64,000 nucleotides of DNA from Dioscorea cayenensis subsp. rotundata (GCF_009730915.1 NC_052489.1:25847916-25911915), one strand, 5' to 3'; counted from the first letter of the stretch, positions 47,555 through 61,492 are shown. Made by a program: numbers and translations. The notes: generated by a model not told the origin, from the letters alone.

Positions 47555-49886
47555 GTAAGTATGAAGCAATGTAACTAGACAATCTTCAGGTCTTATCAGC
47601 AGAAAAGGTGAGAATTCTGTGGCTCTTCAGTTACTTGGGAAGTTTTGCCTTTTTATATCTAAATTAATTGTTTGCGCTACTTTTCTAATATATACATGTG
47701 TGTTTTCAAAATATAATTTTATATATGAGATTTTTTTTTTAATTAAACTTTTTATGTGTATCACATCGATGTCCCATTCGCTGATGTTACTGGTATTTGT
47801 AATAATGGTTTGGCTGGATTTGAAGCCGAAGGATTTAGTTGAGTGAAATTGGATCTTGGAGGTTTGGTGAATAATTGAGTTATTAACTCTCTCAGTGGAT
47901 AAAACATCACCAATTGCAAATTTAATCTACTCGAACTTCATTTTAATCAGGTGATAGGCTTCCAACAAGTACTCATATATCCATCCTAAATTGACAAGAG
48001 AATCCATCCAATTTGTGAGGCTTATCTACAAAATTTCATTTTGTTTTTATAAAAAATATTATGTGCAAACATGTCGCATCCAAGATGGCTCCCCCCACTT
48101 ATAGTTTTTTTTTATATAAATTAAATCACGAAATATTATGTCTATTTCTACACATTATTTTTGTTTTTACATGAATAAATCATATGTCAGATATTTACGC
48201 TCTCGTCCTAGATGAGCTGAAACTCGAATATAACACTTCAGTAGGACGTAAACATTCTATTAAAAAACTTGAGTACCAATAGACCAAAAAATTATTGCGA
48301 CATATTATCTTTTAATAAATATATTATTTTTTTAAAATAAATAAATAATGAATCAACTCATATATAACGTCAAATATATATATACATACACAAAATAAAT
48401 TAGCTGGACCAAGAACACAACATCAAATCATTCGAGATCTACAGCAACAGCGACAGTCACAATGTTCAATAAACCATGCTTTAACATGAAAATGCATAAC
48501 TAGCTTATATTTCAATCCAACCAGATACACATTAAAGTCAATTGGAATAAACACATAGGGACGGCAAACTCAGGCTCAGGTAAATACTAGGCTCCACTTC
48601 ATCCATCCATTCAGACTTGTCTTTAGATCAAGAAAAAAACCAACACAACATTTAGAAGCTGACATTTGAACAAATGTCTACCTTGAGTTTACAACAACGT
48701 GTGTATGTGTGCTTCCTGTAAATTATGTGATTAGTGCATTTAATATGTCATTAAAATAAAGTGTCACAAGATTATTCTCACTGACAACTGCGTGCACTGA
48801 TAGTTACCGTAAGGTTGCACAACTTTGCACTTTGCACAGAGTACATGTAGAGGGTGACAACAGCTGGGTTTTTTTTGGACAAAGTACCCCATAAAATGCC
48901 AGGGCAGCCCAACATGTTTTGTTCCCTTGGTTTTCTTTCTACTTTATAATTTTACAGAACATATCAATGTTATTTTTCATTGTTATTTATCGTTTAAGCA
49001 ACAGTTGTGCATTTACAAGAATATATATATATATATATACCTTAACTTTAGTTTGCACAACCACTTTTAATTAAAAACACTTCAAATAGAGAGACAAAAA
49101 AATCATAAAGATTCAAACTTTGTTACAGAATTTCCCAGAAAACACAGAAGCATATCCATATATTTGCAAAGCATGAATACACATACTCAAACACTTGTAT
49201 CTTTCATCAGGCTTCACTTCACCATCTCATTTTCTTTATACAACCAACTACAAGGAATTCCATTTGGTTTTATTCCTTTCAGACTATTGAATCAACACAA
49301 ACAAGAAAAAACATAGCAAATTCTGGACTTTGACTACAACCAACCTATCTTTCAAAAAGAAGAAAACACATGTACACATCATCACAAGTTCTTGTATTAC
49401 CTTCTTTTATGATATATATTATCTTCATGCCTACATCACCCGCCATAGTCCAGACCTTTCTCCCTTCCATCATCTGCCACGTGGCAATATCTTTCAAACA
49501 AAAAAATCACAGTAAACGCCATTTCAACAGATCCCCCCAACTTTATTTTTATTTTTTAATATTTCTTTTTTTATTTAATATCAAACTTCCACATGATATT
49601 ATTTATTGTCTTACATGGGCTAGATTACATATTTAATTTTCCCATCAAAAGGGAAAAAAAAAAAAGGAAAACAAATACAAAATAAAAATAAAAGAAAGAA
49701 ATCTCAAAACATTTTTTCCACGCCAAAGCCTTGGAGCTTACGGAAAGCTCTCTTATACCCCGCCCTTATTAATCCCCACTCATTACCCAAAAGTACCCTC
49801 TCCCCAAGATTTCTCTTTTCCGCCCATTTTTTTTTAAAATAAACCAATAAATATAACCCCTATTATTATAATAATAATTTTAACAC

Positions 49887-49927
<41 letters not shown>
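49887..49927. repeat. (TAA)n microsatellite
   Basis: About 13 TAA units, downstream of the CRF gene on its 3' side. Confidence 0.95.
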
Positions 49928-49929
<2 letters not shown>

Positions 49930-50046
49930 TGTAAAGATCCCGCCACTCACACTCACCGGTAAACCCAAAACCCCGCCTTACCACTAGGCGGAAAAACGAC
50001 CGAGAAAACAAAAAACAAGAGTCGAGGGTATTCACGTCTTTTCGTC

Positions 50047-50841
50047 TCAGAAGGTAACGACTTCCAGCGAAAAATCGGCGGCATCGAACTCGCTGAACTC
50101 GACCTCGCCCCAGCACTGTGATTTGGGCCACCCAAAGTTCGTCAAACTTAACGGCATCAGCATATCTTCTTCATCCAAGCTCAGCCCGAAAGCATCCACG
50201 TCTCCGAACGCCAGATAATCGAACGGCGCCTGATCGCCGCCGCTCCGGAGCACCGACGTCGGCGATGTGAACAGTAAGGACACATCCTCGTTGATTAGGT
50301 TCACTATGCTCTCCGCCGTTGTTGTTGTTGTCGTCGTCGTCGTCGTCATCGTCGCCGGCGTTACTGCCTTCGAGGTGGGGAAGTTGGTGATCGCCTTATC
50401 ACCCTTGAGCCTCAAGGCAGCGCTATCGTAAACGACAGCGGCTTCCTCGGCGGTGTCGAAAGTCCCGAGCCAGACTCGTTTTCGCTGGTACGGATCCCGG
50501 ATCTCTGCCGCCCACCGTCCCCACGGCCTCCGACGGACCCCACGGAACCTTTTTTTCTCGACCGGCCTCGTCGGAACCCTCTTTGACACCGGCCGCCGCC
50601 GCGGTTCTGAGGGGACAGAGGCCTGGATCCCGATCTCGTGCACACATCTCTTCACTCTCCGCCTCGGGGGGAAGACTCGACCCTCGTCGTCGCTGGAGGA
50701 CGAGTCCGTAGCTTCCGGATCCACGAAGGAGATGCGCACGAGCCTCGACTTCGCTAGACCTTTGCCGGAAATCATGCTCCTCGGGGATAACACCTGCTGG
50801 GAGAGTTCGCCGGAGATACAACCGTGGCCCTTGCGGTTCAT
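50047..50841 (-). CDS. Cytokinin response factor (AP2/ERF group VI)
   Basis: Nuclear DNA-binding regulator of the CRF clade, acting in cytokinin and stress responses. Intronless, 264 residues. Residues about 33-53 are the CRF domain ([15 protein letters not shown]), which mediates interaction with two-component signalling proteins. A basic stretch ([14 protein letters not shown]) follows. The AP2 domain spans about 98-156, from [19 protein letters not shown] to AITNFPTSK, with the ERF-type Ala and Asp (WAAEIRD) that favour GCC-box binding. A Thr run (166-175) is encoded by (GTC)n/(GTT)n trinucleotides. SPTSVL at 193-198 is the group-VI putative MAP-kinase site. The C-terminus is acidic. The start at 50841 is the first in-frame ATG; the frame is open further upstream but has no ATG. 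A 15-codon upstream ORF overlaps the start. Confidence 0.93.
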   Translation of the reverse strand: MNRKGHGCISGELSQQVLSPRSMISGKGLAKSRLVRISFVDPEATDSSSSDDEGRVFPPRRRVKRCVHEIGIQASVPSEPRRRPVSKRVPTRPVEKKRFRGVRRRPWGRWAAEIRDPYQRKRVWLGTFDTAEEAAVVYDSAALRLKGDKAITNFPTSKAVTPATMTTTTTTTTTTAESIVNLINEDVSLLFTSPTSVLRSGGDQAPFDYLAFGDVDAFGLSLDEEDMLMPLSLTNFGWPKSQCWGEVEFSEFDAADFSLEVVTF

Positions 50842-50888
50842 CAGGCAAGGCCACAGATCGAACGGCTCCGGGTGATCCGAGGTATCAT
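50841..50888 (-). promoter_or_regulatory. Upstream ORF overlapping the CRF start codon
   Basis: An ATG at 50888 opens a 15-residue frame ([15 protein letters not shown]) whose TGA shares a base with the main ATG (TGATG). This arrangement can permit termination-reinitiation and would lower or condition CRF translation. Seen directly; the regulatory effect is inference. Confidence 0.6.
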
Positions 50889-51022
50889 CTAACGGTGAAG
50901 ATTCGAGGTTTAGGGTTTTTGCACGATTCGAAGGGAAAACAGAGAGGGAGAAAGAAGAGGGTAGAAAAGCATAGAAGGTGGTGAAATGAAGCGCAGAAGG
51001 AAAGTATGAGAGGGAGTGAAGG

Positions 51023-51030
51023 GTATATAT
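51023..51030 (-). promoter_or_regulatory. Candidate TATA box of CRF gene
   Basis: ATATATAC on the minus strand, about 185 bp upstream of the CRF start codon and followed by a pyrimidine-rich leader. Confidence 0.45.
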
Positions 51031-52110
51031 GGGATATCAGATGGCATTTGGTACCATCATTTTGAATTACCATAATACCCCTCTTTCTTCGCATCCAGCT
51101 GGCTTCCTCTGACGCGTACCGGGTCCTTCTCCCAATTATACCCCTGAAACGCCTCACATTTCGCGAATCACAAGGAGGATCTTAACAAGATAAACGGTCG
51201 AGATCCCTCGTCTTTTGTTTTTCCAGGACTGAGATTTGACCGACTGTTTCCCTTTGGTGAAATCCGAGACCTGGCAGTAAAAATTCTAATAATCATAATT
51301 TATTTATATACTTTAAAAAAAAAAAAAAAAGGTTTAAGTCTGTTTTTGATGAGATAAGTGAGGGGGGTGTTTTGGTACTTTTGGTAGCTCACTCATATCG
51401 TGGCTGATTTCCCACTCACAGCCGCCTTTGCGGGTCCCCCACCAACGCTAGGCACGCGTCCGTCCCGCCCCATTATCTCGTAGACTTCTCTTGCTGGCAC
51501 AGTTTAAGTCACCGAAATCTCCTCCGTGCGCAAAGGATTCACCCATTCGCCTTTTTACGTGCTTTTTCCACCGTCCAAATTCCCTACTTGTTCGCGGATC
51601 ACTCGCGGGTGAGTTTAACGCTATCCTATGCCCCGGGCAATGTGAAATTCCTCGGCGAGGATAATGGCAATAGCGTCATTCACCACACTGGTCGTTACGG
51701 TCGTCCACGTCAGCTACTATGTCAGCGCTCACAGCTTGTTGCTTGGACAGAGAAGATGCTGCGGATGGTTGACACGTGTTAATAAAAATTCCTGACCGTT
51801 GGATCGGCGAGAGTTTGAGAGAAAGTTAAAAAGAAAGCGAGTGGGAAACCAAAGCCCGCCACAAAGCAGAGGAAGGGGGTGGGGTCCCTTGTCGGGCCTG
51901 GTACATGCTTTGCCGACCGCACGTGTGAGATCGCAAGCGGCAAATCAACGAAGATTGATCATAGCCGTCCATTTAGTGTACAGACAACAAGATCGTATGG
52001 GTCCTACTGAGTAAGCCTTGTGGGGCCCGGAGGGTTTTCACTGAAGAGTCACAGGAGTGGCCATGTGAATCAATGTAGTAATGTTCTATGGCGGACCGTG
52101 GTGGTGGATG
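51031..52110. other. CRF upstream region with GC-richer block
   Basis: The stretch 51360-52110 is GC-richer than the surroundings and carries CACGTGT-type elements (51773 area; CGCACGTGTGAG near 51919). Plus-strand open frames at 51588-51782 and 51799-52014 show no recognisable protein features. It may be distal promoter DNA or an unrecognised exon. Confidence 0.3.
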
Positions 52111-55100
52111 TAGGATAAATAGAATTTTTTATTTTATTTTATTTTATTTTATTTTGGTTTAGTGTGAGATTAGGAATTGTTTCTTTTGGTGCTCTTAATT
52201 GGTGTTATTTAATAGTAAAACTAATAAAACAAGCTTTTTGGTGATCTCTATTGTACCTTAGCTTTATCTTTTTTATGGAATCCCAACCTACCCTTGATAT
52301 CTCAACCAGGTTTTCTTTTCATATGATCCCTTGAAACATGTATATTTATATAATATATATACTGTCACATTTTTTACAAAGCATAACATAGCATCACATT
52401 TTACACTAGTTTGAATGTTTTCACAACTTTCAGTAAAAAATCAAAATATCTTTAATGAGCAAGAATATTAACTTCTCCTTCTATTTCAAAATAGTAAAAA
52501 TAAATAAATAAAAAATAACACTATTAATTTCTCTATTTTATAGTTATATAAACCAGTTAAAACTCTAGTAGCTCATGCAAAAGTATAAATTAGTTGTATG
52601 AGCTATAAACAAAATTATCATTCTTTTTAAAATAAAAAAATAAAAAATAAAATTTAGGTTTAGTTCAATTTGATAATTTGAAGTAACAAAGGCACCATAA
52701 CAAGGTTTGAACTCTTTCAACCCAATAAAACATCGCTATCATGTCATGTGATTAATTTATAAAGATAGTGTGTATAAAAAACACAAAGCTTGTTATTCAT
52801 TAATGCCACGTATGAACTTTGGCTCATGAGAAGTGGAAGAGACGAGAAGCTAATTAATTAATGGAACTCGGAGAAAAGGAATCCAAAATGATGATCCAAA
52901 TTAAATTGGGTTGGATTCGAATCTATTTGCTGGTTTTTGTGACTTCGGCTGCTTCTAGGCTCGCTCATCTCCCTGATTATGACCGCTTTATTTCTTTCTT
53001 TTTTATTTTTATTTTTAAATATGAAAACCCAGATGTACAACTGTAAAATTAATACCTTAATATATTTGTATTTTCATTTTATATGATCTAAAGTTTGAAA
53101 CCACTTTCTCAACACATAAACAAACACTTTAAATAAAAAATTTAATATCAATAGATCATGAAGTTATTGATCAATCAAATATCCAATAATTTTTTTTTAA
53201 TTTTTCTCAAAAAAAAATTTATATCTAATTTCATCTATCATAAATCCTATGTGTTTGAATTTTTTGGTGATTAGGATATTTAATTTTTACCAATATTAAT
53301 AAAAAATTATTCAATTTCCATATGATGAGCGAATTTTATATATACACATATTATTATAAATTTTAATACACTAATTATTTTAAAATATGTAACTATCTCC
53401 AAATTAGAAAAACAGTAATTTTTTCCATTATCACGTAAGAGCACTGATGACTGATGAGGTTAAAAATTAATTATTTCTCAAAATATTAATTGAGGTTGGT
53501 ACTGAGTTATTCATCTCCACAAACAAATCTAGTATGTACAAAGAATACTATAATATGCACAGGTAATTATCAAAATATATACAGGGGAGATGCGGAAATC
53601 AATATCCACCACTAATAAAAAGAACTATAAAAAAATTTAATAATTATATTATATATTACATGAATTTAAGAATATAATTTTTATATCAATTAAAAGTCAA
53701 TCTCTTTAAGAATATTTATTTATTAATAGATATTCCCTTTTTGTTAACTCCTGCCTTGAAAGAACCATCAATCAATAACTTATTTTTTTTTCTATACGGA
53801 CTTATTACTCTTTTTTTCGCTGTTTTTCTTTCATGTATTTTCTTTATCTTATTTACATTATCAAGAGCTTCTTTTGCTCTTCTTCATTACTTTTGATGGG
53901 AAAAAGATAAGAATAATTAAAAGATGGTGGATGGATTAGGAAAATGAAAATGTCAACTGATGTGTGAGAGAAGCTATAACCTTTATTTGGTGAATCAAAT
54001 CTATTCAACTTGTCTTCTTTATGACCATTTATTATTCTAAGTTTCCAACTCATTTAATTTGTCACATAATAATATGATCTCATCCAATTAACTCTTCTTT
54101 TATCTAAGTTTTCAACCTTGGTTTTATATTTATAAATCTTAATTTTGTGACTTGTTTAGAGTCCTGGTCATGCCTTGGTCCCCAAGTTTTGGGAATTTCT
54201 TGCCCTTCAATCTTATACACTTACTAGACAAGGGAGTCTAACATGTATAGTAACTTTGTATAGAGAGTTATTTGGTCATTTCAAGGCAAATAAATAAATA
54301 AATAAATTTTGAAAAACCACATAAAAAAGCCATTGTTGTATATGCTTTTAAAAATATCTATTTCCATTCATTTACATATTTATACATTTTAAACAGTATG
54401 TTTTGTTTTATTAATTTTTATATATCTAAAAAATTTTATATATGAAAAACACAAAAAAAAAAAAATCATTAAACATTATAAAAACAAAATTCTAACATAA
54501 ATAGAATAAAGATTTGTTCAACAGGAAACCACTAATAATCTATTGCTAACTCACAAAAAAAATCACAAAAAGACAAAGGGTTCCAAATTTGACTCCGACA
54601 ATATTATTTACTAATAATATAAACACTAAAATATATTGCTGTTCATAATATTGCTATTTCTGATGAAGTGTCTTATTAGATGAATAATATATTTTTTTTA
54701 TTTTTATAATTACATAATAGAATAATTTATCTTTATAGAGTTGTTCTTTTGTCAATTAAAAAAAAATTCACAAATGACCTTTTCATTTTCTCTTATCTAG
54801 AGCTTTCAGGCAATTTAATTAGCCAAAATTAACTCACCATCTTTTCCAGGAAATATTTGAATTAATTTAATAGAATATATATATATATATTTAATTGGGC
54901 AATGTTTTACTTTGGCCTTGAAAATGATATAAGAAAATTCAGTATCAATCATGTTACTTTCATGTAGTAAACATCAAGTTGGCGACCAAACTCAATAAGA
55001 GAATGAATTAAGTATTGCCACGTGTATCACTTTTGTATGCATGGGGCCTTCATTAAAGTCACCTTTCAATGTCCCGATTTGTTTGCGTGATAGTCCATGA

Positions 55101-57221
55101 TGAACAAACATTTCATTCAACTTTTGTTTTCTTCCATTTTAATAAATTTATGTGATGTTATAACTATTTTTTATGTTTAATTTAAACTTTTTTTATATTA
55201 TTGTTGATTTAAAAAAATTGATTTTTTTCTTTATAGAATTTAATTATTTTTTAAGTTTGAAAATACCATTTTGTAAAATAAGATATTAATTATTTGGAAA
55301 AACAACATGTAAAAGAAACTAACAGTGAAAGTTATTCTTAAAAAAGCATGATACATGCATTTGAGAGACTAATATATGTATTAATAAAAATCCCAAATTT
55401 AAACCCACAGAAGTTAATTTACTTTTATAATAAATTTATCAGTCATAAATATCAATATAATATTTAAAAATTATTAACAAATAATCAAATTTTTATCATA
55501 CGTATATAATTATTAAAGTTAACTTATGTGGGATGAAAATTAGATTGAAAAGTCAACTTATTTTCAAGTGGAAGAATATTAAGGACCTAAGAAATCACTT
55601 TCATTTACTAATTAATTAATTAATTAATTAGTTTATGGTCTTTTTCACAAGAAGAATTGGCCATATGTAACTTGACGTTCAAGGGAAAAGGAATTTTGAT
55701 GCTTTCACTAGAACTGATCCATTAATTGAACAATAAACCAATTGTAGTTTGAATTAGCTAGTTATAAAACAAATAAGTACATAAATATATATTTTAGTTT
55801 GAAATTGGAGACTTGGGTACACTGTTGGGCATTATTATGAGTTGCTACTTTTATTTTTTATTTTTTAATTATATAATAAAGTACAAGGTGTTGGATATAT
55901 ATGTGAAGCTCTTTCCTATATTAAATGCAATTAAATATAGTAAAGTTTTCAGCTTTAGACTATATATGCCAAACTATGCATGCTTATATAATTATTTTTT
56001 TTTTTCATCCTTGCTTAATGTGTTTATATGTTATCTCAAGTTAATTCTAACCAAGTTATTTTGAATTTCAATTCAATTAATATAAATAAAAATAAAATAT
56101 AACTCAAATTATATTATTATTGTTATAATTAAGTAATTATTTGATACGGTAGGATAATTTAATAGGGAAAATATCATAATTAAAATGAAAGATACAAAAT
56201 AATTTTCCAAAACCAGGACACTAATATTCACAAACTAAATAACTAATAAAAAATTCAATCATTGTTTAAAAAAAATCATAGTATTGGTCTTATGCAATTA
56301 AAAGTTTGATTTGGACCATGTTTAAACTCTAAATTTGTTAACATAAAAAAAATTAGGAAATTAATATATACATGGTAAATTACCAAAAGACCAAGTGAAG
56401 ATAAAGACAAATATTGAACTCAATACAACATGCTATGATTTAAACTATTTCATTTTATCTATTTTTACTTTTCATCAAATCAAAACCTTAAAAGTTACTA
56501 ATCTCTCATGGTCATAAACATACTCTTGCTTGCAAGAACCAACTCCTTGTTTTAGTGAAGCTTAAATGAATGACAACCATGAACCATCTCAAGTGATCAA
56601 AAGACTTAAAAATTTAAATGAAGGAATCCATGCTTGAAAGTGAAGCAAGTCCCCATTGGTCCCAAAATTATTGAAGTGTTAGTGATTGCAATCATGATGA
56701 AAAGAAGGGAAAGGATATTAATAAAAACATATATATATATATATATATATAAGATATTCTATAATCAAAGCTTAACCTCTCATTCCATGGCACATCATAA
56801 ATGCAAGCCTTATCTAAATATCTGTATCATCAATACCAAACAAAGATCCTTTTCCCAACTTTATGACTATTTCCTCTTTTTTTTTTTTTCTTTTTTTCTG
56901 AATATCAGTCAATTCATGATGTGCTACTTTCTTTATAATGGATTTTTTTTTTTTTCTTTTTTTGGATTTTGAAGTGATTATTGGAGCAACTTAATAACAC
57001 CATTGCCATAAAAAATATGTTACCACTAACCATACATTAACTTATCTAATGCTAGTGCTTGGGTGTAGTTGCTAAATATCTTGATTAATTGTTGAAAGGT
57101 GATATATTTATTTATTTATTTACAATTAGTGCTGTGTTGATTGTTACTAATTATTTTAATTTTATGGAGGAAATGGTTTTATTAGAATGAGAAATAGTTT
57201 GTTATAGGGAAGTATTAAAAA
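52111..57221. other. AT-rich gene-free spacer
   Basis: Highly AT-rich DNA with short homopolymer and (ATTTT)n runs (for example 52133-52155). I find no splice-supported coding exon, RNA gene or intact transposon. Short open frames are low-complexity. Confidence 0.55.
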
Positions 57222-57455
57222 AGGTTCAATGGGTTTTTGGTCTAGTGATATTAGCCCCAATATGAAAGGTTTTGGGGTGAGAAATTCAAGTTCCATTGGA
57301 CATGGTTATGACAGTGGATTTTCGATTGTGAGTGTAGATTTATAGCATAAATCCTATATTGGTTAAGTAGAAATATACAATTAAACGTTAAATTCCCAAC
57401 CATATGCATGTCTACATGTGTTTGTCACATTTGCCCAAAAAAAAAAATAATAATA
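57222..57455 (+). mobile_element. Candidate tRNA-derived SINE
   Basis: The head has a Pol III A-box-like TGGTCTAGTGATATTAGC (near 57239) and, about 45 bp on, a B-box-like AATTCAAGTTCC (near 57286), as in plant tRNA-derived SINEs. The unit ends in an A-rich tail (CCCAAAAAAAAAAATAATAA near 57435). Target duplications could not be fixed. Confidence 0.5.
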
Positions 57456-58887
57456 ATGATTTGATATAATTATATGAAATAATGAGGTAATATAAGGAAA
57501 AAAAAACTTTTTGACATTGTAGACATACTCCACAAAGTTAATTATATGCTAATGTTTGAAGCTTCAAGTACAAACTAATTAAATTAACAATGATTAGAAC
57601 ATAGCTTTTCAAATTTAACACTAATAGACATTTCACATTATTACCTCCTGTATAATAGTTTTGATGTGAATTCAATAAAGTTAATATATAATATTTAATT
57701 TAGTTTAATTCTTTCCAAGTTTTAGATTCATCTCCAAAAGTTAAGGGAGAAATGAAAGTAGGATGGTTAGTCTAAAAAGATAAAAGAAGCTTCCTAACAA
57801 ATCACAAGTGGATGGTTTAGCTCCTTGTGCTTATCATAAACACAGTAAAAGCAGTATTGTCATAATATTTTCATAAAATATTAACAATAGATAATCTCTT
57901 TCCATATTCCACTCATGTTTTTTATTTGTTTTTTTTTTCTAACATATTCCATAGACCTTATCTTTTATGACAAGTGTAAAACAATTAACTAAATTAACTA
58001 GGAAAAAAAATCTCACTATAAGTCTAATGATATTGACTAGTTTGATGTTCAATCATGCAGATGGTTTTATATTTTCCTTTATTTATTTATTCCTTCAAAA
58101 ATTAAGGTTTTTGAGGTTTTGGAAGGGAGATTTGAACAACAAATAAGTTTATGTTCATGATGATTAAGATTGAAAATCATGTATAATAATGTATTTGATG
58201 GGAATACTTCTTCCAAACTGTGGTAGAAGCATAGGATATTTAAATACAAATGCAAATGAATATGACCGTACTACCTTTAAGAATATATATATGACTCATA
58301 TGTACAGGAGTATTTTGGTAAATTACACCGATATGGTTTATATATATATTTATGTAATATGTAATCCTAATTCAATTCTAATATAAAAATCGATAGCAGC
58401 TCCGCATATGAGGACACATACATACTTTATCAAATTCTGTTAAATCTCGTATTTTTGTGTGATTGCTTTCGGATTTTTCTTTTTCATCATTGTTCTATTT
58501 ATAAACATATATAAATGTATATATATATATATATAAAATAAGAAAAAACCACTAGTGCACAGTATACTGCCCAAGTAGATGTGTTTGTTGTACTTGTATC
58601 AATGATCAGTATTTTGCATGCATGAAAAGGCCCAAACTTCTAATGAACAAAAAATAAAATTTGCATTAAAAAATTTGCTGAAAATCAATCTCAAACATCA
58701 ACAAGCAGCAATTCAAGCTAAAATAGAAAAACATTGTCAATCTTGAAAGCAAAGCTCTCTTTGCTTCTCTGCATTTGAGATAATGAATCTCAGAACATGC
58801 ATGCAAATTAAAGCCTACAAATCTAGTGCAACAAAGTGATAGATTAATGAAAACCAGTAACATTTTCGGTAGTAGCACTCATCATCT
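57456..58887. other. AT-rich spacer and 3' flank of receptor kinase
   Basis: No gene recognised. Includes the 3' UTR of the minus-strand LRR kinase from about 58640 upward. Confidence 0.5.
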
Positions 58888-61442
58888 CTATCTTCTACCT
58901 TCAATCTTCTCTTCGGAAGCTGAGCGATTTCCGGAATTCGATTGCCTGATCTCCTCGATCAAATTAATCACTTCGTCGATATTTGGCCTTTGATCTGGAT
59001 TTCTAGCAACACATGACATTGCAATTTGAAGCATTTGAACCATCTCTTCTTCAATGTTTGGAAATCTCATCAATTCTGCATCAAACACCTCTGAAGTCCA
59101 CTCTTCGCGTACAACAGATTGGACCCATCTCGGCAAATCCAGTATTTCATCTTGTCTTGCAGATTGAAGTGGAGATTTTCCAGTTAGCATTTCAAGCAGC
59201 ATTACACCAAAGCTGTAAACATCAGACTTCTGTGTGAATTTCCGGGTTTCGACGACTTCAGGAGCTCTGTAGCCTACCATTATACGAGAACGAGTCACAG
59301 GGAAGTTCATCAGTGAACTCAGGCCGAAATCAGAGACACATGCTTCGTAGTTCCGGCCAACAAGAACATTGGAGGATTTTATGTTGCCATGAACAAACTT
59401 CCCATTGGATTCAGAGTGGATGTGTTTTATGCCATGTGCTGCTTCAAGTGAGATCTTTACTCTTGTGTCCCAGTCTAGTGGAGTTCTTCCACTTCCTCTA
59501 TTTCCTGTTGATCAAATATGAAAGGAGGTAGCAAAGATGCATCAGCAATTAACAATTTCTAACATGGAAAATGGCAATCTGAAAACAGTGAAAAATCTGA
59601 TGCTTAAAATGTGCGTTTAGAAAGATATTTGATTTCAAAATAATAATTGCTCAAAGATATCTTCGGAAGTTGTTAATTTTGCAGATGTTTATTGGAGCAT
59701 GGAAGCGTTAATGTTTTGTCACAGTTGCTGTATCTCAGAAAAGGAGTTTTTAACTCTGATACTAAATTTGTCAGTCATCAAGATGAATTCTAAATTTCTA
59801 AACAACCTAAACAACAATGTGTTTAATGAATGAATAAATCATTATTACAAAGTATGCAATTAGATTGGACAAAAGAAGCAGAGCATGACATCTTAGCAAT
59901 TGAAAATAAAATTTCTGTTTTTACATGATACAAACATGTCAGTCTTGCAAACAGATGGACACATATCAAGCAAGAATATAAAAGTTTTATAAATTGAGAA
60001 ATCTGAAACATAAAACAATAGACAATCTGTTCCTACAACAACCATTCCTAATTTTACATAGTGATGCAAATAACATTAGAACTCATAACAGGCGAAAAAC
60101 TGCTGAACTAATTGAGAGAAGCAAACACAAGTATGTTTTATCAATGAATTTTTGGCAAGAACATACCATGCAAGAGAGCTGAGAAGCTGCCATCAGGAAC
60201 AAAATCAGAAACCACAAGCTTCTCATCCTTGGAGTAGTAATAAGCACGAAGCGCTGCGACATTAGGATGCTTCCCTAGCCTCCCTATTATCTCCATTTGT
60301 TGTTCAAACTCTCTCTTTCCTGAGATCACCTCCTTTAATCTCTTCACCACAACCATAGTACCATCCTCAAGAACAGCCTTGTAAGACGTTCCACAACTTC
60401 CTTTTCCTAGTACTTCAGCAGAAGCTCTCAATAGATCTTCTAAATCAAAATTATCAAGAAAGCCCTCAAAAAATGTCAACTTATTCTTTTCTGCACCTTG
60501 AACACCACTAGTGGACTCATCTTTAGGCTTCACATTTTTACCAGCATAAGAACTCTTCTCCTTTGATGCTCCACCACCTTTACCACCCTTCTTCTTGAAA
60601 ATGAATAAAAAGAGAAGCATGATTAACATCAAGAAACCTGCCAGACCTCCGGCAATGGTTCCAATTGCGGCCCATGAACCTATTTTTTTGGCGAAATGTT
60701 TGTGCTTTGGAGGAAATGCTGATAGGTTTGCGACAGGTGGAAAAATGGGAGATGGTGAAGGAACTACTGAGCATTGCAGTAAAGGAGGTCCACACAAAAG
60801 AGAGTTTCCAGTGAATGACAAAGTAGGGAACTTTTGTAGAGATGAAGGAATGGAACCATCAAGATTGTTGTAACTCAAATTCAAATGTTTCAACTTTGAA
60901 AGTTTCAGGTCAGGAATAGGTCCAACGAGAGAATTGTTCTGCATATTCAATATGCTAAGTCTATCAAGCTTTTGAATTCCCACAGGAATTTTTCCAGTGA
61001 AGGAGTTGTAGGAAAAGTCAAGAACAATGAGGCCAGAAGAGAACAATGCAGGTAAATTTCCAGTAAGCTTGTTCTGTTGAAGATAGAGATATCGAAGAGA
61101 AGGAAGTGAGGAAATGTCAGCAGGAAGATTACCGATGAGGAGGTTCGATCTTAGGCTCAAGACTTGAAGTGAATCTAGCTTTCCTAGACTGTTTGTAGCA
61201 ATTGAACCGAAAAGGCCTTTTGCCGGTAGTCGAACAGCAAGAACATGAGACTGGCCTGCTGAACATTTGACACCAATCCAAGAGGAACACACTGAAGTGT
61301 TAGCCTCCCAATTCAGTCTATGACCATGGTGAAGTGCAGCAGCAAAGGCAAGCAGAGCTTGTTTGTCAGAATTCAAGTCAGCATCAATAACTAGAGCCTG
61401 AACACATAGGAGAAGGAAGAGGAAAGAAAGCAAAGAACACAT
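58888..61442 (-). CDS. LRR receptor-like pseudokinase (At5g58300-like, LRR III)
   Basis: Plasma-membrane receptor-like protein. Exons 60167-61442 (425 codons plus 1 nt) and 58888-59504 give 630 residues. A signal peptide (about 1-20, [14 protein letters not shown]) is followed by an LRR N-cap ([18 protein letters not shown]), about five LRRs (70-220), a Pro/Ser juxtamembrane stretch, a membrane helix (about 258-282, [19 protein letters not shown]) and a kinase fold (about 335-610). The glycine loop is GKGSCGTSY, the ATP lysine VVVKRL is kept and SDFGLSS is present, but the catalytic HRD is HGN ([11 protein letters not shown]), so it is predicted catalytically inactive, as annotated for this subfamily. 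The single intron position is typical of the clade. A 5' UTR intron (about 61561-62233) and a (GAA)n tract lie in the leader. Confidence 0.95.
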
Positions 61443-61492
61443 CTTGTAGTCAAAATCAAAATGATTGATACTTTGGGTGTCTCTATAAATGG

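Larger units (their letters stand above)
46975..50046. other. Spacer with one exon-like segment
   Basis: Mostly AT-rich non-coding DNA. It contains an exon-like segment at 47450-47554, a (TA)n run at 49021-49040 and a (TAA)n run at 49887-49927. Nothing else is supported. Confidence 0.5.

Noticed and set aside
51588-52014. Two plus-strand open frames upstream of the CRF gene
   Set aside because: No recognisable motifs, no leader or splice support; kept only as part of a GC-richer block.
52858-53046. Opposed open frames of about 60 codons
   Set aside because: Low-complexity, short and lacking any protein signature; the same bases are open on both strands by chance.
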